DNA of 64,000 nt from assembly GCA_963691655.1 (NCBI GenBank), contig OY829330.1, positions 5,573,800 through 5,637,799 on the forward strand, written 5' to 3'. The DNA is from Toxonevra muliebris. Taxonomy: Eukaryota > Arthropoda > Insecta > Diptera > Pallopteridae. Each line of letters begins with the position of its first letter. Positions within the stretch are counted from its first letter, which is position 1. Positions 54,675 through 64,000 of the stretch are shown here, piece by piece. The notes under the pieces are model-generated. The model saw only the letters and a list, made by a program, of their open reading frames with translations. It did not search any database and was not told where the DNA came from. The position numbers and the translations under genes were made by a program.

Positions 54675-54735
54675 TAATTTCGGTGTGAAATTCACCGCCC
54701 TTCACCTGGCGGTCCGAAAGTTTAACTTGGCAGCA
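54675..54735 (+). repeat. Lone unit of the 25.8-kb tandem repeat
   Basis: TTTCGGTGTGAAATTCACCG followed by CCCTTCACCTGGCGGT and CGAAAGTTTAAC matches the start of the units at 25770-26130. Confidence 0.7.
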
Positions 54736-54918
54736 GCGGTGCCATATTGACAGATTTATCTGTGGAATACAGTTTTTTCGGTCGGCATGCTGTCTTACAG
54801 ATTTCTTTTTATTTATTTATTTAGTCTATGGAATTTACATCCTTACAGACTAGGTATAACAATTCAACTAATAATAATAAATTGAAGTGCAAATTTATAC
54901 AATAATACAGACTTAATG

Positions 54919-55500
54919 CTAGATAGTTTCTATGAGAAGCATTTTAAAACTTTTTTTTGCAATTGAAAAATCTAAAAAATGTTCTTCAGCGATTCTATTA
55001 TATATCGTTAAAGCCCTGGTAATGGGTTCATTTGAGGCATAATTAGCTTTGTGGAGATTTACGTTAAATGTATGACATAAACGCAAATTCCGCGCAGGTA
55101 CTTTAAAGGTAATCAATTCTAATAAATACGAGCAGTCAATATTGCCACAGATAATGTCATATACAAACATTAATGAGAGAGTTGCTCTTCTAGTTTCAAG
55201 CGATTTTAAGCTCAAAAGCAAGCATCGCGCATTATAGGATGGAAGTGGTTCCACAAAGTTTAGGGATCGCAAAGCGTATTTAATGAACATTTTTTGAATA
55301 CGCTCGAGATGGTTGGAATGTACAGCATAGAACGGGTTCCAAATAAATGCTGCATATTCTAGCTTTGAGCGGACAAAAGAACTATATAACAACTTATGTG
55401 TATATGGGTCCTTGAACTCAGAACTATTTCGACGAACAAATGCCATAACGAGTAAGCTTTTGGAATAATGTAATTGAGATGCTGCACAAATGAAAGGCAA
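54919..55500 (-). pseudogene. CR1-like LINE ORF2 C-terminus
   Basis: The frame continues the RT after a frameshift near 55500. It contains KLLYSSFVRSKLEYAAFIWN, the post-RT motif, then LERIQKMFIKYALRSL and a C-terminal region ending LDFSIAKKSFKMLLIETI. The fragment at 23930-24254 is from the same family. No RNase H follows, as expected for CR1 and jockey types. The stop at 54919 appears to be the natural end, because the 3' UTR and tail follow within about 110 bp. Confidence 0.85.
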
Positions 55501-56609
55501 GAGTCAAAAATATCTCCAAGATCCAATATTTCCTTTAGCGAATTGAGACAGTTATTAGCAATACCAAATGAGGATGAGATTGGGTTGCGCAGTCTAGAGA
55601 AAGTAATATGCGAACATTTATTATAATTAAGATGTAAATGATTGGCTGTACACCAATTAACAAAATTATTGAGTTCAGATTGTAAGATGTTAATGTCCGA
55701 TAAATTTTTAATGGCAAGATATAATTTCAAGTCGTCAGCATATAAAAGATAATTTACTCTAGAGAAACAGTCCCCCACGTCATTAATAAATAATATGAAT
55801 AGTAAGGGACCAAGTATACTACCCTGGGGGACACCAGATGTTGCTATGAAAGACCTTGACCTTACTCCATCAATCAATACATAGCAGCATCTTTGATGAA
55901 GGTATGATTTGATCCATTGCAGAAACGTAGAATGGAAACCCATTTTTAACAGCTTAGAAATCAGAATACTATGCGAAACTTTGTCAAAGGCTTTCGAGAA
56001 GTCGGTGTATATAGTGTCAACTTGGCAGCGTGATTCAAATGAAGTGATACAATATTTTGTGAAAACTGCAAGATTGGTTACAGTTGAGCGACCCAACACG
56101 AAACCATGTTGATTCGGAGAGATCAATCTTTTTACTGCAAAAAATACTTTGTCTTTGACAATGCTTTCAAAAAGTTTTGATATAGTTGAGAGCTTAGAGA
56201 TGGGTCTATAATTAGAAATATTACACTTATTACCTTTTTTTAATACAGGCGAAACTAATGCAACTTTCCATTTGTCAATAAAAATACCAGTGCTGAGTGA
56301 TTTGTTAAAGATAAGTTTCAATGGCGTAACAAGAGAGTCAGCACACTTTTTTATTAACAATGGCGATACACCATCAATATCTAATTTAGAGGAATTTTTA
56401 AGATTTATGATCCCATTTATAACATCTGCATCTGTTAGTATTAACGAACCGAAATCAACAGATGATACAATATTCAACAAATTAGAATCATCCACTTCGA
56501 CTTGAGGATCAAAATTAGCCAGGAAATAATCAGAGAAAAGATTAACAGTATCATGGATAGAGTATGATACTTTATCATCCAAGAACATAGAACTAGGCAT
56601 TTCCCTCAA
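55359..56609 (-). pseudogene. CR1-like LINE reverse transcriptase
   Basis: A 416-codon frame holds a largely intact RT. In order: SKLDIDGVSPLLIKKCAD, WKVALVSPVLKKGNKCNISN followed by YRPISKLSTISKLFE, then DTIYTDFSKAFDKVSH (first catalytic aspartate). Next are SGVPQGSILGPLLFILF (about residue 257) and LLYADDLKLYLA (about residue 289, paired aspartates). All three catalytic aspartates are present. It copies element RNA at the nicked target site. A stop just upstream (about 56613) separates it from an in-frame linker (56831-56613: YDNQNIFKSILHII). A frameshift near 55500 moves the C-terminus to another frame. The GVPQGS.LGPLLF motif fits CR1/T1/Q-type insect LINEs. Confidence 0.9.
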
Positions 56610-56889
56610 ATATTACAGTTTATTCCCCAATTTTACAGTTTTTGCAATAATATGCAGAATAGACTTAAATATGTTTTGGTTATCATAAAAATGTAATTGT
56701 ATTTTAAGGTAGCGAACGTGAAAAGAATATTTTCCCAAATTAATACTAACAAAACTAAAATTCGAAAATAAGCTGAAAACAACAAAAGAGTTTCTTAAAA
56801 AAATTATAAAATTGAACAAATTTTGTGGCATTAAGAGAAATGTACAAGAAATTGATTAAAATATTTTGAGAGCTTTTAAAATTGTTGTA

Positions 56890-57490
56890 TTGATTACTGG
56901 TGATCTATGACTACTCAAAAAATCGAACCCAGAAATGTTCATTTAAATTTTTAACTAGTCATAACAATGTTATTTCGTGTTTCTTATTAATAATAATAAT
57001 AACATATATTTGTTTTATACATTTTTAAATGAATTTGTTTCTTTTTTTATTGACTTATTTTACTTACTTTAAGGGAATCAGTTTTTTTGATTTTATTAAT
57101 ATTATTACATATTTATTTGAATAAAAGCATTTTTGCGAGTAGAATCTGACACCAGTTAAACGCTATTTTTTCAAACAAAAACAGTTTGATGGCTGACTGT
57201 TGTTGCCGTTATGATAAATAAAGCAAATCAAATATCTTAACTTTTTAAAATTTTTTTTGGGTGAAAGTGTTATTTCTGGATTATATTGGAGAGAATAATT
57301 CTTTGCATAAAGACGTGCTTCAAAGTGCTCGTGATTTTTTTTATAACTCTTATTTATATTTGTGATAAAAATTGTTTAAATCGATTTGATTGGTTTTTGT
57401 TGTGTCGTGTCTCACTATGATCATCATTTAACAAAAGAAAAGTTTTATTTTAAAACAGCATTCTCATTTTTTATTATGCATTAATTTTTT
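56890..57490. other. No gene seen
   Basis: AT-rich stretch between two diverging LINE halves. It may include 5' untranslated sequence of the plus-strand half. Confidence 0.4.
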
Positions 57491-57497
57491 CTTTTGC

Positions 57498-57525
57498 TAT
57501 ATATATATATATATATATATATATA
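57498..57525. repeat. (TA)n microsatellite
   Basis: Uninterrupted TA dinucleotides, about 14 units. Confidence 0.9.
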
Positions 57526-57649
57526 ATCACTGTTGTGTGAAAACAATCGATCTTTTTTGATCTCATTGTTAATAATTCTCTCTCTCATAAATTTCCGTTA
57601 ACTTTTTTTCTTTATACATAATTTGGTCTTCTTTACAGTGGTTGTTTAC

Positions 57650-57715
57650 ATCACAGTGCTTTTTATAATTATAGTACCACTTTACAGTGCTTTTTATAAT
57701 TATATTACCACTTTT
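57650..57715 (+). repeat. 31-bp tandem duplication
   Basis: CAGTGCTTTTTATAATTATA followed by GTACCACTTT (then ATTACCACTTT) occurs twice in a row, just upstream of the LINE ORF1 start. It may be a promoter subrepeat. Confidence 0.7.
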
Positions 57716-57761
57716 TATTATTGTACATAAACTTAGATTTCTGATTTTTTAAAATTAATTA

Positions 57762-58525
57762 TGACATGTGTTTATCCAAATTGTGTTTTAAAGGCTGAAT
57801 CAAAGCGTTTCGTCTCGTGTTGGCTATGTGACGATCTTCCCATATCAAATGCGCTGGTATGTCTGGTAGGATACTTGACAACATAATTGAGGGAAAAGGG
57901 CTGCGTTGGTCTTGTTTAAAATGCAGACCAACGGAAGTTAATCTCTTCAAGTTTTTTAAGACTACTAGGGACGGTTTTAATGACATTGGTAAAGATCTAT
58001 CTGTATTGGCTGATAAATTCAAACATTACGAAACCCTTTTCAACAGCTTTGCTGCTCTTCAGGATCCTACATCACCAAAGAAAAAGCGTTTAAACATGGT
58101 TTTGCGTGGCAACAAAATAGTTGGAGATAAACCATCTACCCCAACTATTTTGATTGAGGACAACCCTATGTCTCCTGCAACCTGGGCAACTCCTGAGCCT
58201 TTGGAGGCTGAGATAATCCCTAGCTAGAGGCATTGAGTTATTGAGTCAGCTTAAAACTGTTCCTAGGAAACTTGTGGTGATTCCTCCGAAGAAATCCGTA
58301 TTAGTTTCCAGAATTGCAAATTATACTACTGTGGAGGACATTAAATATTATATAGATTCGAAAATTGAATTATACGACTTCTCAGTATATAAATTTAATT
58401 TTTCTTATGATCGAAATATTTCCTCGTTTAAAATTAATGTGCCGGATAGATATTTTGAACAAATTGTCAATGGACATTTTTGGCCGGAAGGAGTGATTGT
58501 TCGGGAGTTTATACAAAAACCGTAA
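57762..58525 (+). pseudogene. CR1-like LINE ORF1 with PHD-type zinc finger, broken
   Basis: ATG at 57762 opens VYPNCVLKAESKRFVSCWLC. After a frameshift near 57838 the reading continues HIKCAGMSGRILDNIIEG and LRWSCLKCR. Together C-x4-C, C-x2-C, H-x3-C and C-x2-C form a PHD-like zinc finger, the N-terminal domain typical of CR1-clade ORF1 proteins. A helical region follows (FKHYETLFNSFAAL) with a basic KKKRLN. After a stop at 58225-58227, the frame 58241-58525 gives LVSRIANYTTVEDIKYYID and FWPEGVIVREF, the ORF1 C-terminal domain. The product would be an RNA-binding Gag-like protein. Confidence 0.7.
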
Positions 58526-58590
58526 CTTATTTCTGAAAATGTAGTACGGATTACTCGTCCTTCTGCTTCAAAAAACTGACAGAAGAACCA

Positions 58591-59145
58591 GTGATTCTTT
58601 ACCAAAATGTTCGTGGTTTAAATTCGAAGCTTAACGATAATTATTTAAAAAGTTTTGGGTGTACGCACCTTTTAGTGTTCACTGAAACCTGGCTTAAACC
58701 AAGCGTTTTTAACGCCGAAATACTCTGTGACCCCTTCCAAATTTATAGGAAAGATCGCCTTTCTGAAATTGGTGGAGGGGTCTTAATTGCTGTGAATACT
58801 CTATATTCATCTGAACAAATTATCCTATCAGACGTTAACCACTTCGAATTTATCTGTGTTCGCATTCAGCTCGGAAATCGTTATCTTTTTATCACCTGCT
58901 CTTACATACCACCAAACTCTGACCTATATATTTACTTATGTCATGTTGCATTTATAAAATCTATTTATTCGAAAGTTCATGAAAATTATACTATTTTATT
59001 CTGTGGTGACTTCAACCTACCACACGTTTATTGGAATTTATGTAACGATGCACAAAATCTAATTCCATGTTTTAACCGCGAATACTTTGATGAATTTTTG
59101 ATGACTCATTTTCAGAGTTATGTTCGTTTCAATTTTCCCCACACG
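58591..59145 (+). pseudogene. CR1-like LINE endonuclease (EEP/APE type), truncated
   Basis: The frame begins ILYQNVRGLNSKLNDNYL, followed by LLVFTETWLKPSVFN with the catalytic-region glutamate. Then come GGGVLIAVNTLYSS, LFITCSYIPPNSD and ILFCGDFNLPHVYWNL (the DxN motif). These are the first four motif groups of an apurinic-endonuclease-like domain that nicks target DNA. Homology breaks at about 59145, where the 5' end of a LOA/I-like LINE begins, so the last motif (SDH) is not seen. The final residues of the open frame after FNFPH are from the inserted element. Confidence 0.85.
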
Positions 59146-59368
59146 CGTAGGCACCTTGTCGTGGTGTGGGGGCTTAAGTTGCAGTGATTCGTCGGGCTAT
59201 ACTGACCGGGGGGCAGTCTTAGGCTGTCACCCTGACAGGGGTACCCATGTTAGGCAGGCCGGCTGATGAGCAATTAACAAAGTCCTACCCAGTGTGCGTC
59301 TGTTTTCTCCATGTTAGGGGCGCCACACAACGACGTTTGTTCTCCAGGTCAGGGGTGGTCGAGTCCGA

Positions 59369-60440
59369 GTGTTTTTGTGTGTGGGATGGCAGACTCAAAA
59401 GAAATCCCACAAGGAGGAGGAGCATATGGTTGTAATCATGGGTGAGTCAGCAAAGGAAGATTTTACGGTGCAGGGAGTAGGATCCCCAGAGCCAGCGGTA
59501 GGTAGTGGGCGAGAGGGCTACCTGGCGTCGATATCCAACGACCTCTTAGTCTGTGCAGCGATACCTCAGGCTGTGCAGTCTACTAATGCTACTGGGAGGG
59601 GAAGGGGGAGTGTCTCCAAACCAACTTTGGGCAGGCAGGAAGCCGTGGTGATAGGGATCGGAGAGGATCGAGGCATTGGATCCCAGCTTTCGAACCTACG
59701 CATCGACACCGCAACCAATGATGACTCGTTATCACAAGTTAGCAACGTCGATGACATTGGTCCGGAAGTTTAGATGCAGTTGCTCAGTGATCCTCCCCGG
59801 TCTCCGGCTGCGGCTTCCGCACCGGGGAAGGAGGCAAGGAAGGTGGTAAGCCGAGGGCAACGGGCCAAAAATGGCTACAAGGGCTCGGCTTACTACCTTC
59901 GTAAAATGAGGGCAAAAGATCCTTCTTCTTTTACAAAAAGGGAGAAGGGCTACCTGGCGAAGCCAACGGACCAGGCCACAGGTGGAAGCGTTAGCATGCC
60001 ACCAATGCCTAAGTCCACAGGCTCTCCAAATAGGGACACAGTTCCTCATCGGGCAAGGCTCTGAAAAGAGCCCGGTCCGATGAGGTTACTCCAAGGCAGT
60101 CGAAACCTTTGGCCTCCTTCGACTCTCCGATGGAGCTACAAGTAGCCATCATCGACAACGTCAACCCTGATGGGAAGATAGCGCCGGAGAACTGGCTACT
60201 TGTAGAAGCTAAGCTGATGGAGGCGATGCTCAGGGCTGACAGTGAGGAGCTAGTTTTCGATGGGGCTGGCTGGCAGAAGGGTGTTGAGGTTGTTGGTTGC
60301 AGCAACTAGAAATCCTTAGATTTCTTTTCGCGTGCAATCAGCAGCCTTGATGCACTCTGGCAGGGAGCCCGTTTGGAAGTAGTTCCTCGGTCTCGGCTTC
60401 CGGTTCGACCGACATCAGGTTCGGGTTAGGCACCCTAAAG
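59369..60440 (+). pseudogene. LOA/I-like LINE ORF1 (Gag-like), broken
   Basis: One frame runs from 59369 through a TAG at 59771-59773 and on to 60064. It has a low-complexity Gly/Ser N-terminus, then KNGYKGSAYYLRKMRAKDPS. A frameshift then leads to FDSPMELQVAIIDNVNPDGK, NWLLVEAKLMEAML and VFDGAGWQKGVEVVGCSN. A stop at 60307-60309 interrupts KSLDFFSRAISSLDALWQGA. The last blocks match a domain (DUF4780-like) found in the first protein of LOA/I-type insect LINEs. The protein probably packages element RNA. At least three stops and one frameshift make it non-functional. The true start may be earlier than 59369. Confidence 0.7.
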
Positions 60441-60444
60441 GTAC

Positions 60445-61070
60445 GTGTTCCTGGTGAGTCACAAACCAACAGGGAAGAAGCTGGAAGTGGTGCAAATTAA
60501 TTTGCACCACTCCACTTCAGCCTCTCTTGACCTGATGAAGTTCATCGCAGAAAAGGTAGTGGACGTAGCACTAATTCAAGAACCCTGGCTTGTAAGAGGC
60601 AGGGTTAACGGACTAGGGCTAAACGGCTATCGTCTTTATGTTCCACCAACCCAAAGTAAGATAAGAACCTGTATAGTTGCCAAGAAAAGCATTAATCTTT
60701 TTCTTCTAACTCCATACAGCACAGGAGACCTCACAACGGTGGTATGCGAACACATGTACAAGCGTAGCTTGTTGCTAACGTCCGCATACTTTCCATACGA
60801 TGAGGAAGGCCCGCTCCCACAATCAATCCGGTAACTGGTCGCATATGCTGGCTGGCTGTGACGCAAATGGTCACAATGAACTTTGGGGCAGCTCTGATAC
60901 CAACAGTAGATGTGAGTCCATTTTTTATTATATTTTTTCTACTAACTATATGCAACAAGGAAAATCAACCAACGTTTCGTAACAGGGTTAGGGAAGAAGT
61001 CATTGATATAACGTTGGCCACAGATTCCAATACTATTAGGGTTGATAATTAGAAGGTATCAGACATTTGT
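60445..61070 (+). pseudogene. LOA/I-like LINE endonuclease (EEP/APE type), broken
   Basis: Frame 60445-60834 has LEVVQINLHHSTSASLDLMK and VVDVALIQEPWLVRGRVNGL with the catalytic-region glutamate, then LLLTSAYFPYDEEGPLP. It stops, and the rest continues in other frames: MLAGCDANGHNELWGSSDTN (the DAN motif) from about 60845, and REEVIDITLATDS near 60990. SDHSRILF-like sequence near 61080 (plus strand GGACCACAGTCGGATACTTT) fits the last motif. The domain makes the target nick for RT. Two frameshifts and a stop inactivate it. Confidence 0.82.
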
Positions 61071-61179
61071 TCCTTCTCGGACCACAGTCGGATACTTTTC
61101 ACCATAAACTCTGAAGTAGAGGTCTCACGGCCATTTAGGAATCCCAAAAGGGCAAACTGGTTTGAATTTTCAATAACGG

Positions 61180-63130
61180 CTTCCCAAAAGCTTGCATCGA
61201 CAAAAGTCAAAGGGAATGCTAACAATTATAAAGCAGTAGAACGTCTGCCAGGGATATTGAATAAATCTTTTGAGCTATGTTGTCCACAAACAATCCAAAC
61301 AAAAAACGGTTTGGTGGAACGCAGAGTTAGGACAACTTAGGGTGAAATCAAGAAGCCTCTTTAACAAGGCTAAGCTAAGCCGACTAGAAGAGGATTGGAA
61401 TAAGTATAGGGACAGTTTTAATGAATACAAAAGTAAAATTAAGGCTGCAAAAAGAGACTCTTGGCAGCAGTTCTGTGGAACCATAGAGACTGTAAATGAG
61501 GCATCAAGACTTCGAAAAATACTGTCTGAAACTACTACAGCTTTCGGCAGTATTCGGAAGATAGTTGGCTCACAGACAGACTCGAGCTAGGAGTCTCTTG
61601 AGGTTCTGATGAAGACACACTTTCGAGGTTACACCGGACTTGACCGCCATCGAAAGTCAGATGGCAAATCTTGTCCGGGCATCAAGAACTGACGTCTTGG
61701 ATATCACAGATAGGGAAAAAGTCGCCTGGGCGATAAATTCATTCAACCCGCTTAAATCAGCAGGACCGAATGGAATTATACCAGCCATGCTACAACATTC
61801 TCTTGAGATCGTGGGGCCTCATCTAGTGGAAATCTTTTCAAGATGTCTAACAGATGAAAATGTGCCAAAGATTTGGAGAGAGGTCAGGATTGTTTTCATT
61901 CCAAAAGCAGGAAAACTAAATCACTCTACTGCAAAAGATTATAGGCCGATAAGTCTCTCATCGTTTATTTTAAAAACACTTGAGAGGCTAATTGACATAT
62001 ATATAAGAGGGACTATCAGCATTCACACAATGGACATCGCGCAGCACGCATACCGCAAAGGTAGATCAGTGGATAGCGCTCTTCATGAAGTTGTTGGTAT
62101 CATTGAGAAGTCATTAGATTTTAAGGAGTACACTTTAGTAGGTTTCCTTGACATTGAAGGAGCCTTCAATAATGTAAACACGGAAACCATCTGTAAGGCG
62201 TTGACGGATCATGGAGTTAAGGATTTCACAGGGGCATGGATTGGAGCAATGCTGAGAGGCAGAGTCATTAACGCTGCTATGGGTACTGGCTCCGTGAGTA
62301 AGAGGACTACAAGGGGAACTCCGCAAGGAGGGGTGTTGTCACCCCTCCTATGGCTCCTAGTAGTTAATGAGATTTTACGAACTTTCAAGGAAAAGAGAAC
62401 GAGAGTGGTCGCCTACGCTGACGACATAGCAATATTAAACCCTGGCAAATTCTTGTCGTCGATTATGGAATCAGCACTTGGTGAAATTTCCGACTGGACT
62501 AGACGAAACGGTTTAGCAGTTAACCCTGCTAAGACTGAGCTAGTCTTGTTCACGAGGAAAACAAAAATACCTAAGTTTTCCTTACCAAAGTTGGATGGAG
62601 TGACACTGAATCTCTCTTCGGAAGCAAGGTATCTCGGTACCATTCTGGATTCAAAACTTAATTGGAGAAGGAATATCGAAGAGAGAACGAAGAAGGGACT
62701 GGCTGCATACTATACCTGTAAAAGGACCTTTGGGAAAAGATGGGGATTGTCGCCGTACGTTATTCATGGAATGTACATCACAATCATTCGACCCATCATC
62801 ACCTGTGGGTCTCTCGTCTGGTGGCAGGCGTTGGGTAAGAAAAGCAACCAAGCTCGCATGGAAAAAATACAGAGACTTCCAAGCCTGGGGATCTCAGGGA
62901 CTGTAAGTAGTGCACCTCAGGAAGGTCTGAATATGATATTTCATCTCTTACCGTTACGGGTGTTTGTTCAAGGCTGTGCCGCAAAAGGAGCTCTTAGACT
63001 AAGAGAATCCAACGTGTGGAGATCAGCAAACTATAGACACTCTACAATTTTGAGTGAGATAAAGCGGAGGGGTCAAAATGGAATCAAAGCTGACTTAGAT
63101 GTAGCCACGGATTATATGACTTCAAATTGA
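61180..63130 (+). pseudogene. LOA/I-like LINE reverse transcriptase, broken once near its start
   Basis: A linker (61270-61590: VWWNAELGQLRVKSRSLFNK) ends in a stop, and the main frame begins about 61640 with 496 codons. Motifs in order: LKSAGPNGIIPAMLQ, YRPISLSSFILKTLERLID, AYRKGRSVDSALHEVV, VGFLDIEGAFNNVNTE (first aspartate). They continue with TTRGTPQGGVLSPLLWLLVV (about residue 226), VVAYADDIAILN (about 259, paired aspartates) and LGTILDSKLNWRRN. The post-RT region follows (GSLVWWQALGKK, LNMIFHLLPL). The catalytic residues are all present. It ends in TGA at 63130, with RNase H following directly, presumably by loss of the original reading frame. Confidence 0.92.
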
Positions 63131-64000
63131 GATTTTATTACTAGAATTCCAACTCTTTATCCTACCAGCGAAGACTGGGAGTCGGGTTCGGTAATAGGTA
63201 ATGCTGGTATTACCATCTTTACCGATGGCTCAAAAATAGAGAATGGAACTGGAGCTGGTCTCTACTCCGAAGAGCTGCAGCTAAGGCGGTCGTATCGTCT
63301 TCCTGACAGCTGCAGCGTTTTTCAGTCAGAGATTTTTGCTATTGAGAAAGCAGTTCGACTTCTACAGTACGATTCCGATTTCGAATATCACTATCTTTAC
63401 TGACAGTCAGTATGCAATGAAGGCAATAGAATCCAAAATAGTTAAATCAGAGATTGTAAAGAAATTTCGTGCTTCACTGATGGCCATTGAGCACCACAAG
63501 GTCACTCTCTGCTGGGTTCCTGGACATAGCAATATTGAAGGGAACGAAATAGCAGATGAAATGGCCAGAAGGGGCTCTGAAATGGATATTAACGAGGCGG
63601 ATACCTCTATACAATCTCCGATGTGTGAACTAGTTAGGAAAATAGACGAGTACACCATAGCGGTGTCAAATGACGCTTGGAGTAACCTAGATGACTGTAT
63701 AGTTTCACGGGCCTTGTGGCCAAGGTTAGATAGAAAGAGGACAAATGTTCTCTTAGGGCACAACAAATCTGCAGTACGTCTGCTCACAGGAGTCATAACT
63801 GGACATTGTGCTTTGCACCAATGCTTCAACGGTAGCGCATTCCAACGAGCGGACTGTGCAGAAGTTGTCATGATGAAGAAGAGACAGAATCGATTCTTCA
63901 CTTTCTATGTCAATGTCCAAGGCTGCAGATGAGCAGAATCCAATGTTTGGGGTCGCGCTTTTTCAATAGTCTAACAGAGATAACGAAAGTGGAACTATCG
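63131..64000 (+). pseudogene. LOA/I-like LINE RNase H and C-terminal knuckle, partial
   Basis: Just after the RT stop, GITIFTDGSKIENGTGAGLY-like sequence near 63210-63260 gives the first RNase H motif. CSVFQSEIFAIEKAVRLL-like sequence near 63310 supplies the glutamate helix. The frame 63336-63932 holds ITIFTDSQYAMKAIESKIVK and LCWVPGHSNIEGNEIADEMA. At about 63856 the frame shifts, and CRSCHDEEETESILHFLCQC continues to the window edge as the zinc knuckle. The RNase H acidic residues appear kept. The protein is cut by the window end and by two frameshifts. Confidence 0.85.

Larger units (their letters stand above)
54808..56880 (-). mobile_element. CR1-like LINE, 3' half with TAAA tail
   Basis: A minus-strand LINE spans the EN-RT linker to the 3' end. 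It finishes in an (AAAT)n-type tail (plus strand ATTTATTTATTTAG at 54811-54824), typical of a microsatellite-like CR1 3' end. It faces away from a plus-strand ORF1/EN half of what looks like the same clade at 57762. Confidence 0.75.
59145..64000 (+). mobile_element. LOA/I-like LINE, nearly complete, runs off the window
   Basis: It begins with a G+C-rich 5' region (GGCACCTTGTCGTGGTGTGG) at the point where the CR1-like endonuclease stops. It then encodes in order ORF1, endonuclease, RT, RNase H and the start of a C-terminal knuckle. Base composition is much less AT-rich than its surroundings, consistent with a more recent arrival. Several stops and frameshifts are already present. The 3' end lies beyond 64000. 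Confidence 0.88.

Noticed and set aside
63407..63901. 164-codon minus-strand frame
   Set aside because: It is the antisense shadow of the LINE RNase H on the plus strand.

Overview
This window is AT-rich, gene-poor insect DNA, most likely from a higher dipteran (a fly). The evidence is the mix of transposon families: mariner, hAT, pogo-like, Ty3/gypsy, CR1-like, LOA/I-like and an R2-group-like LINE, in long tracts of low-complexity A+T sequence. Nothing prokaryotic is present: no operons, no ribosome binding sites and no CRISPR array. The only sequence that looks like a host gene is one exon on the minus strand (29639-30495). It encodes an acidic, Ser/Thr/Ala-rich segment with an AT-hook and ends in a consensus splice donor. 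Much of the window may therefore be intronic or intergenic DNA around that gene.

Layout. 0.2-1.5 kb: a broken mariner. 1.8-6.0 kb: a degenerate minus-strand LINE with a Myb-like N-terminus, RT and PD-(D/E)XK-like C-terminus. 6.8-8.25 kb: a foldback-type element whose arms are inverted arrays of a palindromic 40-bp unit. 8.8-11.5 and 15.4-17.2 kb: two paralogous repeat blocks whose middle module (GGGGAATTCCCC-type ends) lies in opposite orientations. 11.7 kb: a hairpin MITE. 14.9, 26.5-28.2, 30.7 and 1.5 kb: copies of a family with arrays of TTCGGCC-like motifs at its ends. 17.6 kb: a tRNA-like pol III box pair inside a 12-bp inverted repeat. 19.1-22.2 kb: a LOA/I-like LINE split by a 3'-truncated gypsy element. 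22.7-23.4 kb: a pogo/Tigger-like MITE with a TA duplication. 25.8-26.15 kb: tandem repeats. 31.56-32.77 kb: an element with about 200-bp terminal inverted repeats. 35.7-37.1 kb: hAT and gypsy integrase fragments beside a 26-bp-TIR MITE. 38.3-39.0 kb: a broken gene of a multicopy arthropod family. 40.9-41.9 kb: a LINE 3' end with a 5' inversion. 42.2 kb: a DDE transposase remnant. 42.8-43.5 and 49.4-49.6 kb: inverted repeats. 52.7-53.4 kb: an internally deleted hAT. 54.8-59.1 kb: CR1-like LINE halves facing opposite ways. 59.1-64.0 kb: a LOA/I-like LINE, nearly complete but carrying several stops and frameshifts, running off the window.

Every transposon protein seen here carries stops, frameshifts, truncations or lost active-site residues, so the window reads as a graveyard of nested insertions. 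The more unusual signals are structural: the palindromic 40-bp foldback arrays, the 58-bp near-perfect hairpin at 49.4-49.6 kb, the oppositely oriented GGGGAATTCCCC modules, and one clear plus one possible case of LINE 5' inversion. No intact, self-sufficient new system was found.
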